A stretch of 64,000 bases of DNA, from assembly GCA_027694045.1 (NCBI GenBank), contig JAQEWB010000013.1, positions 8,447 through 72,446 on the forward strand, given 5' to 3'. Origin of the DNA: Bacillaceae bacterium OF18-1A (GTDB lineage: Bacteria > Bacillota > Bacilli > Bacillales > Bacillaceae_G). Made by a program: the position numbers and the translations under genes. This document shows positions 44,779 to 53,806 of this stretch, piece after piece (position 1 is the first letter of the stretch; the number at the start of each line of letters is the position of its first letter). The notes under the pieces are model-generated. The model was not told the origin of the DNA, searched no databases, and saw only the letters and a program-made list of their open reading frames with translations.

Positions 44779-45426
44779 ATGAAAACAAAACAATGGATAG
44801 GCTTATGTTTATTTATAGTTGGAATTTCGATTTTTTCTTATTATTTTATAGAATGGTATAACGCTAGAAGCTCAGCGGAATCTCTAGCAACTAGTGAAGT
44901 AAAGAAATACGAAACTCCAACACCCATTACAACTCCTACCGAAGACAATGACAATAATATCGATACACCTCAAACTCATGAAGAAATCATACAAATCCCT
45001 TCTTCAGAGGTAAACCATCAATTAGGACAAAAAATAGCGTACTTAATTATCCCTAAAATACAAAAGAAATACTCCATATACTGGGGAGCTGATGATAAAG
45101 TACTAAAAAAAGGTGTGGGCATGTTCGTTAGCGAATTAACGACTGCACCATCCGGAAATGGTCACACCGTTTTAAGCGGACATCGAGATACTGTCTTCAC
45201 CGAACTAGGTCAGCTACAAGAAAACGACCAACTTATTGTAGAATACGAAAATAAAACCTACACATATAATATTAACAAACATTGGATAACAAACGCAGAA
45301 GATCGAACTGTCATTGTAGAAAAAGATAAACCAACATTAACATTAACAACGTGTTATCCTTTCAACTACATCGGTGATGCCCCAGATCGATACATCATTG
45401 AAGCTTCTTTACTTTCTACTACATAG
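44779..45426 (+). CDS. srtC: class D sortase (SrtC/SrtD type)
   Basis: This 215-residue protein has an N-terminal signal anchor (about 7-25), a Thr/Pro-rich linker and the sortase barrel. Catalytic residues are the His in LSGHRDTVF, the Cys in LTLTTCYPFNYIG and the Arg in DAPDRYII. The TTC-YPF and short barrel fit class D sortases, which in the B. cereus group attach LPNTA proteins during sporulation. The substrate gene is directly upstream. Confidence 0.9.
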   Translation: MKTKQWIGLCLFIVGISIFSYYFIEWYNARSSAESLATSEVKKYETPTPITTPTEDNDNNIDTPQTHEEIIQIPSSEVNHQLGQKIAYLIIPKIQKKYSIYWGADDKVLKKGVGMFVSELTTAPSGNGHTVLSGHRDTVFTELGQLQENDQLIVEYENKTYTYNINKHWITNAEDRTVIVEKDKPTLTLTTCYPFNYIGDAPDRYIIEASLLSTT

Positions 45427-45547
45427 TTGTAAAGGTTAATTTGACGAACATCTTTATACGTTATAGATCAATTCGAAAAGAGATATAATGGAAATATAAC
45501 ATTGAACTTATTCCACGAAAAATAACATAAAGGTGGTGTTCCAAGTA

Positions 45548-45871
45548 ATGAGTAAAAATGAAAATAAGTATACAGAATTAGTTGAATTCACCAACGTACT
45601 ATTCCATAAATTCCATGACGTTCAGGGCGCCAAACTACGAGATACTTTCGGCAGAATCCTTCAAGAATTACAGGAAGATACAAATGCAGATCCACTTGCG
45701 AAATTCGTTGTATATAACCGTTTATATGAAGTCGCAGTAGATAAAACGAACTTTGAATTAGTAAAAGTTTTAACAGAAGAATTAGCATTGCTTCAAACAG
45801 AACTCCAAAGAGTTCCACCAATTAATAAACATCTACAAGAACAACTCAAAAAACTTTCGTATTTAACCTAA
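45548..45871 (+). CDS. hypothetical helical protein
   Basis: This 107-residue all-helical soluble protein opens MSKNENKYTELVEFTNVLFH and ends LQEQLKKLSYLT. AAAGGTGG precedes the ATG; an upstream GTG lies in the ribosome site. I do not recognise the family. It is followed by a strong terminator. Confidence 0.65.
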   Translation: MSKNENKYTELVEFTNVLFHKFHDVQGAKLRDTFGRILQELQEDTNADPLAKFVVYNRLYEVAVDKTNFELVKVLTEELALLQTELQRVPPINKHLQEQLKKLSYLT

Positions 45872-45872
45872 T

Positions 45873-45902
45873 AAAAATAGCCGACTAGAGTCGGCTATTT
45901 TT
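45873..45902. terminator. bidirectional terminator
   Basis: AAAATAGCCGACT pairs with AGTCGGCTATTTT between convergent genes. Confidence 0.85.
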
Positions 45903-45914
45903 AATTACATTTAT

Positions 45915-46259
45915 CTATGCAGACACTGCCACTTTCTCTTTACGAAAAATCCCCATTAATCCTCCGATTAATAGTAGAACAGCAGGTAAAATATAGAAGA
46001 AAGAAATACAAATTAATCCACCAACTGCAGCGATCGTCATCATTGCACCGCCAAGCTTTGCTCTACTCTTCACTACAACGGATCCACAAATCCCTAATAT
46101 GGAGAGAAGAACGCTTCCCCATCCTAAACCGATAAGTGTATTTGCTCCATCCGCATCTAAAGCAGAACCAAGCCCACCAAGAAATAAAGCAATAAATGCA
46201 CATAAAATACCGAAAATACCACCAATAAGTCCTAATACAAATTCTGCTGTACGCTTCAT
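45915..46259 (-). CDS. DUF4064-type membrane protein
   Basis: This 114-residue protein has three to four hydrophobic helices and the pattern MKRTAEFVLGLIGGIFGILCAFIALFLGG, with AKLGGAMMTIAAVGGLICI in the second half, typical of DUF4064 membrane proteins of Firmicutes. Function is unknown. It lies 21 bases after the lipoprotein gene on the same strand, so the two are probably co-transcribed. Confidence 0.8.
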   Translation of the reverse strand: MKRTAEFVLGLIGGIFGILCAFIALFLGGLGSALDADGANTLIGLGWGSVLLSILGICGSVVVKSRAKLGGAMMTIAAVGGLICISFFYILPAVLLLIGGLMGIFRKEKVAVSA

Positions 46260-46280
46260 TTTGAATGTCCTATCCTTCCT

Positions 46281-46688
46281 TTATTTCATTCCCATTTGAG
46301 CTTTACTCGCAGCACGTTTCTGTCCATCTTTCTCCATAAATGTAACGTTAAAATTTGCTCCAAGGTCACCATTAACATTTTTTGTCCAGCTAGCAAGAAT
46401 CATCTTAATATCCCCAGCTTGAGATTCCGCCTTATTATCCGGTTCTCCAAACTTTGCAACTATATCTTCATATTTATCTCCACCTTCACCAGTTAAAGGA
46501 TCACCTATCTTAATTGCTTCTACATCAGCTGCTGTAACTTTCTTCTTACTTTCCTTATTCTCTTTCTTCGCTTCTTGCTTCGGCTCATCTTTTTTCTCAT
46601 TAGAAGCTTCCTTAGTAGAATCACCACATGCAACTAAACTGAATACTACAGTACTCCCTAAAGCCAATGCCCCTAACTTTTTTAACAT
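46281..46688 (-). CDS. lipoprotein with DUF3862-like domain
   Basis: This 135-residue protein has a signal peptide and lipobox LVACG (Cys21), a Lys/Glu-rich linker, and a compact domain (IKIGDPLTGEGGDKYEDIVAKFGEPDN, ASWTKNVNGDLGANFNVTF) of the SmpA/DUF3862 type. GGAGG precedes the ATG. It probably sits on the outer face of the membrane with the DUF4064 protein; no role is known. Confidence 0.78.
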   Translation of the reverse strand: MLKKLGALALGSTVVFSLVACGDSTKEASNEKKDEPKQEAKKENKESKKKVTAADVEAIKIGDPLTGEGGDKYEDIVAKFGEPDNKAESQAGDIKMILASWTKNVNGDLGANFNVTFMEKDGQKRAASKAQMGMK

Positions 46689-46780
46689 TCCAATTCCTCC
46701 CTATGAACTATAATGTAAGATTCCCAAGCTCATCTTAGCAAAGAACTTATCCAAATTTTGTCACACCATGTCATAGGGAA

Positions 46781-46809
46781 TAAAAAAAGAACAATGATGA
46801 ACATTGCTC
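46781..46809 (-). terminator. terminator of the helicase operon
   Basis: On the minus strand GAGCAATG pairs with CATTGTTC and is followed by a seven-T run. Confidence 0.8.
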
Positions 46810-46812
46810 CGT

Positions 46813-46914
46813 TTAATGGGATAAACGCTTCTCCCACTCTTTTACCTTTTCAATTGTTACATCTAGTTTCTTAGCTACTTCTTCTATACTCATTCCCTTA
46901 ATCACCTCACTCAT
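46813..46914 (-). CDS. 33-residue helix-turn-helix-like peptide
   Basis: The frame reads MSEVIKGMSIEEVAKKLDVT and ends KVKEWEKRLSH. Its ATG overlaps the stop codon region of the helicase by eight bases, so translation is coupled. The pattern is that of a single HTH. It is too short for most gene finders. A role with the helicase and DnaD-like protein is inferred from position only. Confidence 0.5.
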   Translation of the reverse strand: MSEVIKGMSIEEVAKKLDVTIEKVKEWEKRLSH

Positions 46915-48208
46915 GCATACTCTCTACAAACCGCCCAAACTCCTTCAAAAATCTCAGCTTAAAGCTACCAACAGGACCATTCCGATGCTTCGCCACATGA
47001 ATCTCCGTCATCTCTTTCTGCTTCGTTTCCTTATCGTAATAATCTTCGCGATACATAAGCATAATAACATCCGCATCTTGCTCAATTTGTCCTGTCTCTC
47101 TTAAGTCAGATAAAAGAGGTCGCTTATCTTGACGTGACTCTACAGAACGAGATAACTGTGACAACGCTACTACACAAACATTTAAGTCACGCGCTAATAA
47201 CTTCAGCTTACGAGAAATCTCACTAATCTCTTGAAATCGATTACCCTTATGCTTCGGATCGCCTGTAATAAGCTGCAAGTAATCTACAATGATTAAAATC
47301 TTCTTATCACCGTGCTTTCTCTTCAACTTACGAGTTTGCATCCAAATATCCTGCACCGTAACACCTGCATTGTCGTAAATCTCAAGCGGCAGCTCACCAA
47401 TCTCCGCAAACGCCTTACTCACCTTTTCCCAATCTTCCATCGCAAAACGATGCTTCGGATTTTTCAGCCTACCTCCTGACACTTCCCCTACACAAGACGC
47501 CATCCGCTTCAACAATTGCTTACTACTCATCTCTAATGAAAACAATCCAACCGCCACTCCAGACTTCGCCGCATGTAATCCAACATTGAGCGCAAACGCA
47601 GTTTTCCCCATAGAAGGACGCGCACCAAGAACGACAAAATCCCCTTCCTGCAATCCGCACGTCATTTTATTTAGCGATGTATAACCAGTCTCAATGCCTG
47701 TAATCTCTTTCACATCTTGATGAAGCTCCTCATACAAATCAACTAACGCATCCTTCAAATCAAACTCACATACACAGTCCTGTTCCTCTAACTCACAAAG
47801 TGCCGTAATCGTCTCACCAATAATTTTCTCATTCTTCTCCGCAATAAGACGCTCTCCCATCTTGTGCCCGAGAACACCCGCTTGATACATTTTCCAGGCA
47901 CCTCGAACAAGCCCCTCATAATAAGAGAAGTTGACAGTTGTAGGCACACCAGCCATTAACCCTATAAAATACTCCATTCCCCCGATTCCCTGCAAAAACT
48001 TCGGATCCATCCGAGAAATAAACGTCACAAGATCAATCGGTTGCCCCTCTTCCTCCATTTTCCGCATTAACTGAAATATAGACTTGTGCACTGGAAGAGA
48101 AAAATACTGCTCCGTCAAACGGCACTCCTTAATAAGCTCTCCATCCATTAATAGAGAACCTAACACTGTCTTCTCCGCATCTACATTTTGAATACTCATG
48201 GCCGCCAC
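46907..48208 (-). CDS. replicative DnaB-type DNA helicase (second copy)
   Basis: This 433-residue protein has the DnaB N-terminal domain (AEKTVLGSLLMDGELIKE) and the RecA-like motor with Walker A GARPSMGKTAFALN, Walker B IIVDYLQLI and DLRETGQIEQDADVIMLMYR. Bacillus has a main replicative helicase elsewhere, beside the rplI region, so this looks like a second, phage- or plasmid-type copy. Its start overlaps the DnaD-like gene by 13 bases; an alternative start is at 48199. Confidence 0.9.
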   Translation of the reverse strand: MAAMSIQNVDAEKTVLGSLLMDGELIKECRLTEQYFSLPVHKSIFQLMRKMEEEGQPIDLVTFISRMDPKFLQGIGGMEYFIGLMAGVPTTVNFSYYEGLVRGAWKMYQAGVLGHKMGERLIAEKNEKIIGETITALCELEEQDCVCEFDLKDALVDLYEELHQDVKEITGIETGYTSLNKMTCGLQEGDFVVLGARPSMGKTAFALNVGLHAAKSGVAVGLFSLEMSSKQLLKRMASCVGEVSGGRLKNPKHRFAMEDWEKVSKAFAEIGELPLEIYDNAGVTVQDIWMQTRKLKRKHGDKKILIIVDYLQLITGDPKHKGNRFQEISEISRKLKLLARDLNVCVVALSQLSRSVESRQDKRPLLSDLRETGQIEQDADVIMLMYREDYYDKETKQKEMTEIHVAKHRNGPVGSFKLRFLKEFGRFVESMHE

Positions 48209-49062
48209 CCGCGCTCCGCTAAAAAGCGCTGCAACTCTTCTTCAGACGGCGCACTCTTCTCCCACTCCTCACACCTCGCCAAAAAATCCTCCGTCTCCCC
48301 AGTGCTGACAACCGAAGCCGACTCCTTCTTCCGAAACTTCGCAGCATCCGCCTCAACCTCAGACACTTTCGTAAACCCTTTCCCGTGCCAATCCCGCAAA
48401 ATCCCCTTCACATACACCATCTTCCGATTATTATTCTCATACGCAATTTGAAGAGCCTTCAGCACAAGCTCCTCCGACAAATCAACCATCCACGCACTCA
48501 ATTCCTCTACTGTATACGGAGACAAACTGCCAAAATATTGCTCATAAAACGTGTACACCTTACTCCCCGTCTCTTCCACTACAACCTCTTCTTCCTCTGC
48601 CTCCTCACAAACCGGATCAACATCATCCACAGCCAAATCACTAGGCATACCAAAATGTGCTAAAAGCATCGGAACATTCAGCTCCTCCTCTGCGCACTTC
48701 TGAAGAAACATATGTACAAACTCCTTATTCTTCACACCCTTAAGCTCACGAAGCACACACTTCTCCACATTCGTATTCGTCACAGGATTATAACGAATCC
48801 AATTCAAAATGAATAACTCTCGTGTATCCGCATCATAAAGAATCTTCCCATAATCAATAAAGCGCTGCACAAGCTTATCAACAGTCTCCCTGTTATAACC
48901 CGTCTCCATCTCAGCTAACCGCTTCGGAAAAGGAAAAATCCCACACTGCGTCGTCTTCGAACAAGTCAACAAATACACATAAAAATACCGCTCCTCCGGC
49001 GTCAAATCCAAAACAAAATCATCCTGCCAAAAATTCACCTGCACATTACGATACACCGCCAT
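48196..49062 (-). CDS. DnaD-like replication initiation protein
   Basis: This 288-residue protein starts at MAVYRNVQVNFWQDDFVLDL with GGGAGGA upstream. The N-terminal winged helix is followed by an acidic linker (EEAEEEEVVVEE) and a DnaD/DnaB2 C-terminal domain. That domain carries the Y-x3-I-x3-W motif (YVKGILRDW). It probably loads the helicase encoded next to it. The arrangement is that of phage replication modules. Confidence 0.88.
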   Translation of the reverse strand: MAVYRNVQVNFWQDDFVLDLTPEERYFYVYLLTCSKTTQCGIFPFPKRLAEMETGYNRETVDKLVQRFIDYGKILYDADTRELFILNWIRYNPVTNTNVEKCVLRELKGVKNKEFVHMFLQKCAEEELNVPMLLAHFGMPSDLAVDDVDPVCEEAEEEEVVVEETGSKVYTFYEQYFGSLSPYTVEELSAWMVDLSEELVLKALQIAYENNNRKMVYVKGILRDWHGKGFTKVSEVEADAAKFRKKESASVVSTGETEDFLARCEEWEKSAPSEEELQRFLAERGWRP

Positions 49063-49257
49063 CCTAGTTCCTCCCGTCCCCATTCAAAATGTAAATGCCC
49101 CGTCATAATATATATAGGTAGGAGGGCTGGGTTTTTGGCGTGTTATTTCAAATTTTTTTTGACTGCTACTACGGTGTTTGTTGTTGTAGTTGTTTTTGTT
49201 TTGTTTTTTCTTAGTGATTTATTACTTGGTAGGGGCTTGTAAGGGGCTTAGGAGGGG

Positions 49258-49584
49258 CTAGTTATCGGTTACTTCGATTAGAAAGACTCGATCTGAGAAG
49301 CCCCCTCTTTCTTCTGCTTTCTTTTTTCGGATGTTGTTGATTTCTTCTAGTGTTGTGCCTTCGTGTTCTGCTAGGGCATTTATTAGTTCTAGTAGGTCGG
49401 ATAGTCCTTCAAGTTTATGTTCTTTTGTGTCTGCTTCTAGGTATTCGGTTAGTTCTTCTTCTGTTTTCTTGCAGAGTTCTTTTATGTATTCGTCTTCAGG
49501 TAGGATTCTTGTTGTGGGTGTTTTTCCGTTGGATTTTATTATTTGTGGGATTTTGTTTCGGATTAGTTTGTTGTAGGTTGGCAT
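49258..49584 (-). CDS. MazG-like nucleoside triphosphate pyrophosphohydrolase
   Basis: This 108-residue protein opens MPTYNKLIRNKIPQIIKSNG, as in phosphoribosyl-ATP pyrophosphohydrolase-like house-cleaning enzymes. The Mg-binding EE-x2-E ... E-x2-D pattern is seen in KKTEEELTEYLEADTKEHKLEGLSDLLELINAL. It hydrolyses NTPs to NMP and pyrophosphate; the substrate is unknown. Its surroundings are G/T-rich on the plus strand. Confidence 0.85.
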   Translation of the reverse strand: MPTYNKLIRNKIPQIIKSNGKTPTTRILPEDEYIKELCKKTEEELTEYLEADTKEHKLEGLSDLLELINALAEHEGTTLEEINNIRKKKAEERGGFSDRVFLIEVTDN

Positions 49585-50082
49585 GTGGGTTTTCCTCCGT
49601 TTGGTTTTTCTTCTATTTGTTATAAAAAATCAGGACGCGCATTATTGAAGTTTTATTCCTTACTTAAAAATAATATCCCAAATCCACTCTAAAACTTATT
49701 CAATTATCCTTTCAACTACCTCATTAAAATCATTAGCATTTGATATAATGTTTATTATTCTCCTCCACCTAGTTCTACTTTTTAATTTTCCCATTATCTT
49801 TTTACGATCATAACCACTACTTTTTCATTAAAATATTCATTTTCTTCTCTTCTAAAAACCAAAAGACGAGTCCATATACAGAAAGCAAAATAAAAAGTTA
49901 AAAGTAAGAATCATGTAAAAATAAACTAAATCTACAATCATCTTTCAATTTTTTCTTATTTACTTCCTAATGACTTCGTCTAATGTTTAATTATTTAATG
50001 GCTAACAATAACGTTATACACCAAATTGCTAGATTCAAACAAGTAATTTTATTAATGTTATTTGTTTTCAAAAATAACTCTT
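49585..50082. other. AT-rich gap
   Basis: I see no gene, terminator or repeat that I can support in these 498 bases. It marks the change from core-like sequence to the AT-rich accessory segment. Confidence 0.5.
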
Positions 50083-51165
50083 TTATGGTTTGTTTACCCT
50101 TGATTGAAAATTTATAATCCATTCCGATATTCCTTCACTTATTCTTTTTTTCTCTTTAACACCTATTCCAGCCGGTAAATCAATTAATTCCTTTTTTATT
50201 GATTCTAATATCTCATTCTTATCAATACCTTTAGAGTCTATTTTTGAAAAATCAAGAAGAGTAAAATAAAAATGATATTTCATTTCATTTTTATCATCAC
50301 TATAAAAACAATCACTAATTTCCTCACCAAATAACTTTTTTCTATTTTCCATTATTTCTGCGGCTTGCTCTTTTGTGTATTTTATCGTGTAATTATTGTT
50401 CTTTTTAAAATAATATCTTGTGCAGTCATCTACAATATCTGCACATGCATCCCCTCGTATAAACCAAATTCGAGGATGCTCTTTGTCCTTTTCTTCTGGT
50501 AAAACATATAATCTTCCTTTTTTTACCATTTTCTTTAAGTATTCTTTTTGGCTATCTATTATATTAAAATTGTACATCTGATATGCTGTATCAAATATAA
50601 TAACAGTTAATATTGCCTCTTTAAAACTGTTCATAATATCCCATATTCTTTTGAATATAGTATACTTCTCGATACTATATTTACCAATTACTAAAGGAGA
50701 ATTAGTAGTAAAATAATTTGCTACTATATAATCTTTAGATAGGGATATAACTATGCATATACCATAGTATATTGCAAATATCAAATAGACATACTTAATA
50801 CTATGTTTATCTTTCTTACTAAACTTTCTTTGTTTTTTTAATAAGCTTTTTATTTTAAATACACTAACACCAAATACCATAACATTTAATAGAATCCAAA
50901 ATGTATCTGATTTAACCTCAGATTTGAATTGTGAAAAATAGAAGACAATAACTAACAGAACAATCATTACAGCAATACCTATAAAGCCAAATAACGCTGA
51001 ATAACTTCCAAATATTTTAATTGAATTATTAACCCAATTCTTAATCTGTGATTTTCGCTTTGTAATTTTGGCTAATATCCTTAATAAGATACAACATATA
51101 AAATTTATTACTCTCTTCAATATTTCCTGTAATTTTTTTTTATATTTCTTTTCACAATCATCCAT
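50083..51165 (-). CDS. uncharacterised multi-helix membrane protein next to a reverse transcriptase
   Basis: This 360-residue protein has a basic N-terminal segment (about 1-50), then hydrophobic helices at about 55-77, 88-108, 124-144 and possibly 180-197, and a cytoplasmic C-terminal domain of about 150 residues (RIWFIRGDACADIVDDCTRYYF, KYHFYFTLLDFSKIDSKG). I do not recognise the family. GAGGGAG precedes the ATG. It follows the RT gene after 238 bases on the same strand. Membrane proteins beside defence RTs often act as toxic effectors, so that role is inferred, not shown. Confidence 0.6.
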   Translation of the reverse strand: MDDCEKKYKKKLQEILKRVINFICCILLRILAKITKRKSQIKNWVNNSIKIFGSYSALFGFIGIAVMIVLLVIVFYFSQFKSEVKSDTFWILLNVMVFGVSVFKIKSLLKKQRKFSKKDKHSIKYVYLIFAIYYGICIVISLSKDYIVANYFTTNSPLVIGKYSIEKYTIFKRIWDIMNSFKEAILTVIIFDTAYQMYNFNIIDSQKEYLKKMVKKGRLYVLPEEKDKEHPRIWFIRGDACADIVDDCTRYYFKKNNNYTIKYTKEQAAEIMENRKKLFGEEISDCFYSDDKNEMKYHFYFTLLDFSKIDSKGIDKNEILESIKKELIDLPAGIGVKEKKRISEGISEWIINFQSRVNKP

Positions 51166-51403
51166 TAATTAAGATCTCCCTCTACAACTAATTAATACAC
51201 CATCTACTAATGATTAATTAATCTTCCCTCATTACTTGCATAAGCCTAAAAAACTCTTCCCCAAAACATTACTTCAAAGCCTTGAACGGCATTAGGTTAA
51301 AATAGTTACTATATTAGGACTTATCTACAAAGCATACAAATCATATCTCATAAAAAATAAGCCTCTTATTAAATTTAGTTTAGTTAGTAATTTTGAATTC
51401 TCC

Positions 51404-53365
51404 TCACTCATAGTCAAAATCACTTGTAAATATATTTATTCTATGGGTTTCAGATAAATTAGTTCGTAAGAAAGCCTCTACCCATTTCATATTGTTACTT
51501 ATTTCTTCTGCTTGCGGTTCCTCCCCTTCACCCTTTGACTCTTCTTCAACCTCTAACTCTTCTTCAACCTCTGACTCTTCTTCAACCTCTGACTCTTCTT
51601 CAACCTCTGACTCTTCTTCAACCTCTGACTCCTCTCTCCTCTGACCTGAGCTTGATAATTCATCAATTTCAGTTTCCAATACATTAAGTATCTCATCTCG
51701 AAGAATTGTATCTAGTTCAAATGAATACATTCGAAGAATATCGCTAAAGATAGTTGCTATATTATTCTCTTGAGCTGCTATTTCTATATATTTTTCTTTG
51801 CACAATGATATGATAGAGTTTTTGACTCTTTCTCTAATATACGAAAAATGTGGACAAATAAACGTTATATCATTATCTAAAAGTTGTTTGAAAAAAATAT
51901 CATTTCTTAATATCTCTTCATCTTTATCTAACCAACCATTTTTACAGCATTCATATAATAACAACCAATTTTCCCCATAAAGGTTGTTATCATTAATGAG
52001 CGTTTTGTAATAAGAAAACTCTAGTACCCCTGATAGTAAGTTCTTAGATTCTAATATCAGGACCAATATGTTTATGATAGAGTTATCATATTTTAATAAA
52101 TTTTTTGTTACACCTTCATCAATAGATATTTCAAATTTATTGGCAAGACTAAGTGCCCAAAATACTTCATAATCATTTCTTAGTTCAATATGTTCTTTAA
52201 TTATAGAATTTATAAATTCACTAATTTTTTCAAAATTGATTGGATAACCTCTATATTTATAAGTTTCAATTGTTTCAAATATTAAGGGTATTGTAGGAGA
52301 ATCTACTAATGCTGTTTGTAATAATAAAGATTCAAATATACCCCAATTCTCTTTCTTTATAATAACACTTCTCAATATTATCAGAGCATACCTCATAATG
52401 CCTTTATCTTCAGTCTCATTTTTATATTTAAACATTTGATTAAAATACTCTTTTAAATCTACGTTCTGCATTTTCAATGATAGTTCTGGTTTATTCTTTG
52501 TCTCTCTAAACTTAAATTTCTTAAAATAGAATGTCCATTCAGATTCAATAAGTTGTGGTATCTTATTGATTTTTGTTTTTGTGACATTCAAATCTAGTTC
52601 ATAAGATTTCAATACCTTATTCATAATTGTTAAGGCTTTATTAGCTTCTTCAAAAGTTTTAAAATAATATTCCATATCATCGGTATATCTAAATCCCTCA
52701 ACAGAATAACCCATTTGATTTTTAAATTCTTCATCAAGGGCTGTTCCAATTATTTCTTGAATTATCCCAGATGACATAGGGCCTATTGGAATTCCTAATG
52801 TTTGGCCATCCTGCATATTCCTTATGACTTTATCTAGCTTATTCCCTAGTAAGTCATTATTATTAGTGTTTAGTTTTGCTACTTCTTTAGTATGTAATGC
52901 CCATGGAATAGAATGTGTATATATACTAGGGTAATATCTATTAATATCTAAACATAAAATATATTTATTTAAAGACAATTTTTCAATGCTTATATTATTT
53001 TTTTCTGACATTTTCTTTTTTGGTTCAATAGAATTGTTGTTTAATACTGGAACAGATAAAGAAATATTTGATTTATTAAAATGATTATTTAATTCACTCC
53101 AATTATCTTCAATAATTTTAGCCAACACCAAATAATGCAATGGATGAGGGATAGCACAAATCCGTCTAAAATTATCTTTTTTAGGAATCGAATATTCTAC
53201 TAACTTACTCCGTTTATTAAGTCCTCTATTACTTAAGAACGAAGCAGAAACATCTATACTATCCATTTTTTCACTTAAAATAGTTGATGTTATTTCTGAT
53301 GGAATATCTTTTGAGAAGAATCCTTTTTCAATAATGATTTTTGCAATACTTTGTTGCCCACTCAT
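51404..53365 (-). CDS. defence-type reverse transcriptase (Abi/UG group)
   Basis: The protein is 653 residues from the ATG at 53365; an in-frame TTG five codons upstream is an alternative. RT motifs in order are FRRICAIPHPLHYLVLAKII, LDINRYYPSIYTHSIPWALH (catalytic Asp140), QTLGIPIGPMSSGIIQEI and FRYTDDMEYYF (YTDD at 227-230). The YPSIYTHS-WALH motif is typical of abortive-infection and DRT-type RTs rather than retron or group II intron RTs. A C-terminal helical region of about 350 residues follows. The tail has an acidic repeat (ESEVEE, five or six times). No maturase or integrase domain is seen. The exact UG subgroup was not determined. Confidence 0.85.
   Translation of the reverse strand: MSGQQSIAKIIIEKGFFSKDIPSEITSTILSEKMDSIDVSASFLSNRGLNKRSKLVEYSIPKKDNFRRICAIPHPLHYLVLAKIIEDNWSELNNHFNKSNISLSVPVLNNNSIEPKKKMSEKNNISIEKLSLNKYILCLDINRYYPSIYTHSIPWALHTKEVAKLNTNNNDLLGNKLDKVIRNMQDGQTLGIPIGPMSSGIIQEIIGTALDEEFKNQMGYSVEGFRYTDDMEYYFKTFEEANKALTIMNKVLKSYELDLNVTKTKINKIPQLIESEWTFYFKKFKFRETKNKPELSLKMQNVDLKEYFNQMFKYKNETEDKGIMRYALIILRSVIIKKENWGIFESLLLQTALVDSPTIPLIFETIETYKYRGYPINFEKISEFINSIIKEHIELRNDYEVFWALSLANKFEISIDEGVTKNLLKYDNSIINILVLILESKNLLSGVLEFSYYKTLINDNNLYGENWLLLYECCKNGWLDKDEEILRNDIFFKQLLDNDITFICPHFSYIRERVKNSIISLCKEKYIEIAAQENNIATIFSDILRMYSFELDTILRDEILNVLETEIDELSSSGQRREESEVEEESEVEEESEVEEESEVEEELEVEEESKGEGEEPQAEEISNNMKWVEAFLRTNLSETHRINIFTSDFDYE
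51536..51631. repeat. 18-base tandem repeats in the RT gene
   Basis: The unit CTCTTCTTCAACCTCTGA is repeated about five times head to tail. It encodes the acidic EEESEV repeat of the RT C-terminus. Copy number could vary between strains by slippage. Confidence 0.85.
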
Positions 53366-53806
53366 AATCTCACATCCCAATTAACTTTAAATTTATAAAA
53401 AACATAAAAACTCCATTTGAATATCTATACCATACAATATATATATATATCTATTTCTAAGATATTGTCTATAACCACCCCTAAAATCATTCTTGTGGTG
53501 GTTTTCAACAAGAAAATATCTCGTTATATTTTTCTATTGTATTTTCTCTTTAATCAACATACAAATTAAACCACTAAATACTACACCTTTTTTAAATTCT
53601 AAGAAACTGAGTAAAAAATGGTCAAGATTCTGTTCATTATTCTCGAAACGTAAAATATATATTTCTTATCTTGACAGAGTGGAGGTCATCATTTATAGTT
53701 TCACATCCATGTTATTTACAATTAAAAAGAAGAGCATATACCCCATATACTTTTCTTCCCATAGTTAACAATACACTTCATCCAATATATTTAATAATTG
53801 CATCAA
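53366..53806. other. non-coding region upstream of the RT gene with a hairpin
   Basis: No gene is seen. AACCACC (53473-53479) and GGTGGTT (53500-53506) can pair. On the minus strand this is followed by AGACAATATC and an AT repeat before the RT start. A short structured RNA linked to the RT is possible but not proven. Confidence 0.35.

Noticed and set aside
49120-49260. G/T-rich low-complexity stretch (TGTTGTTGTAG) as a possible regulatory RNA
   Set aside because: No stable pairing was seen; it looks like simple composition bias before the MazG-like gene.
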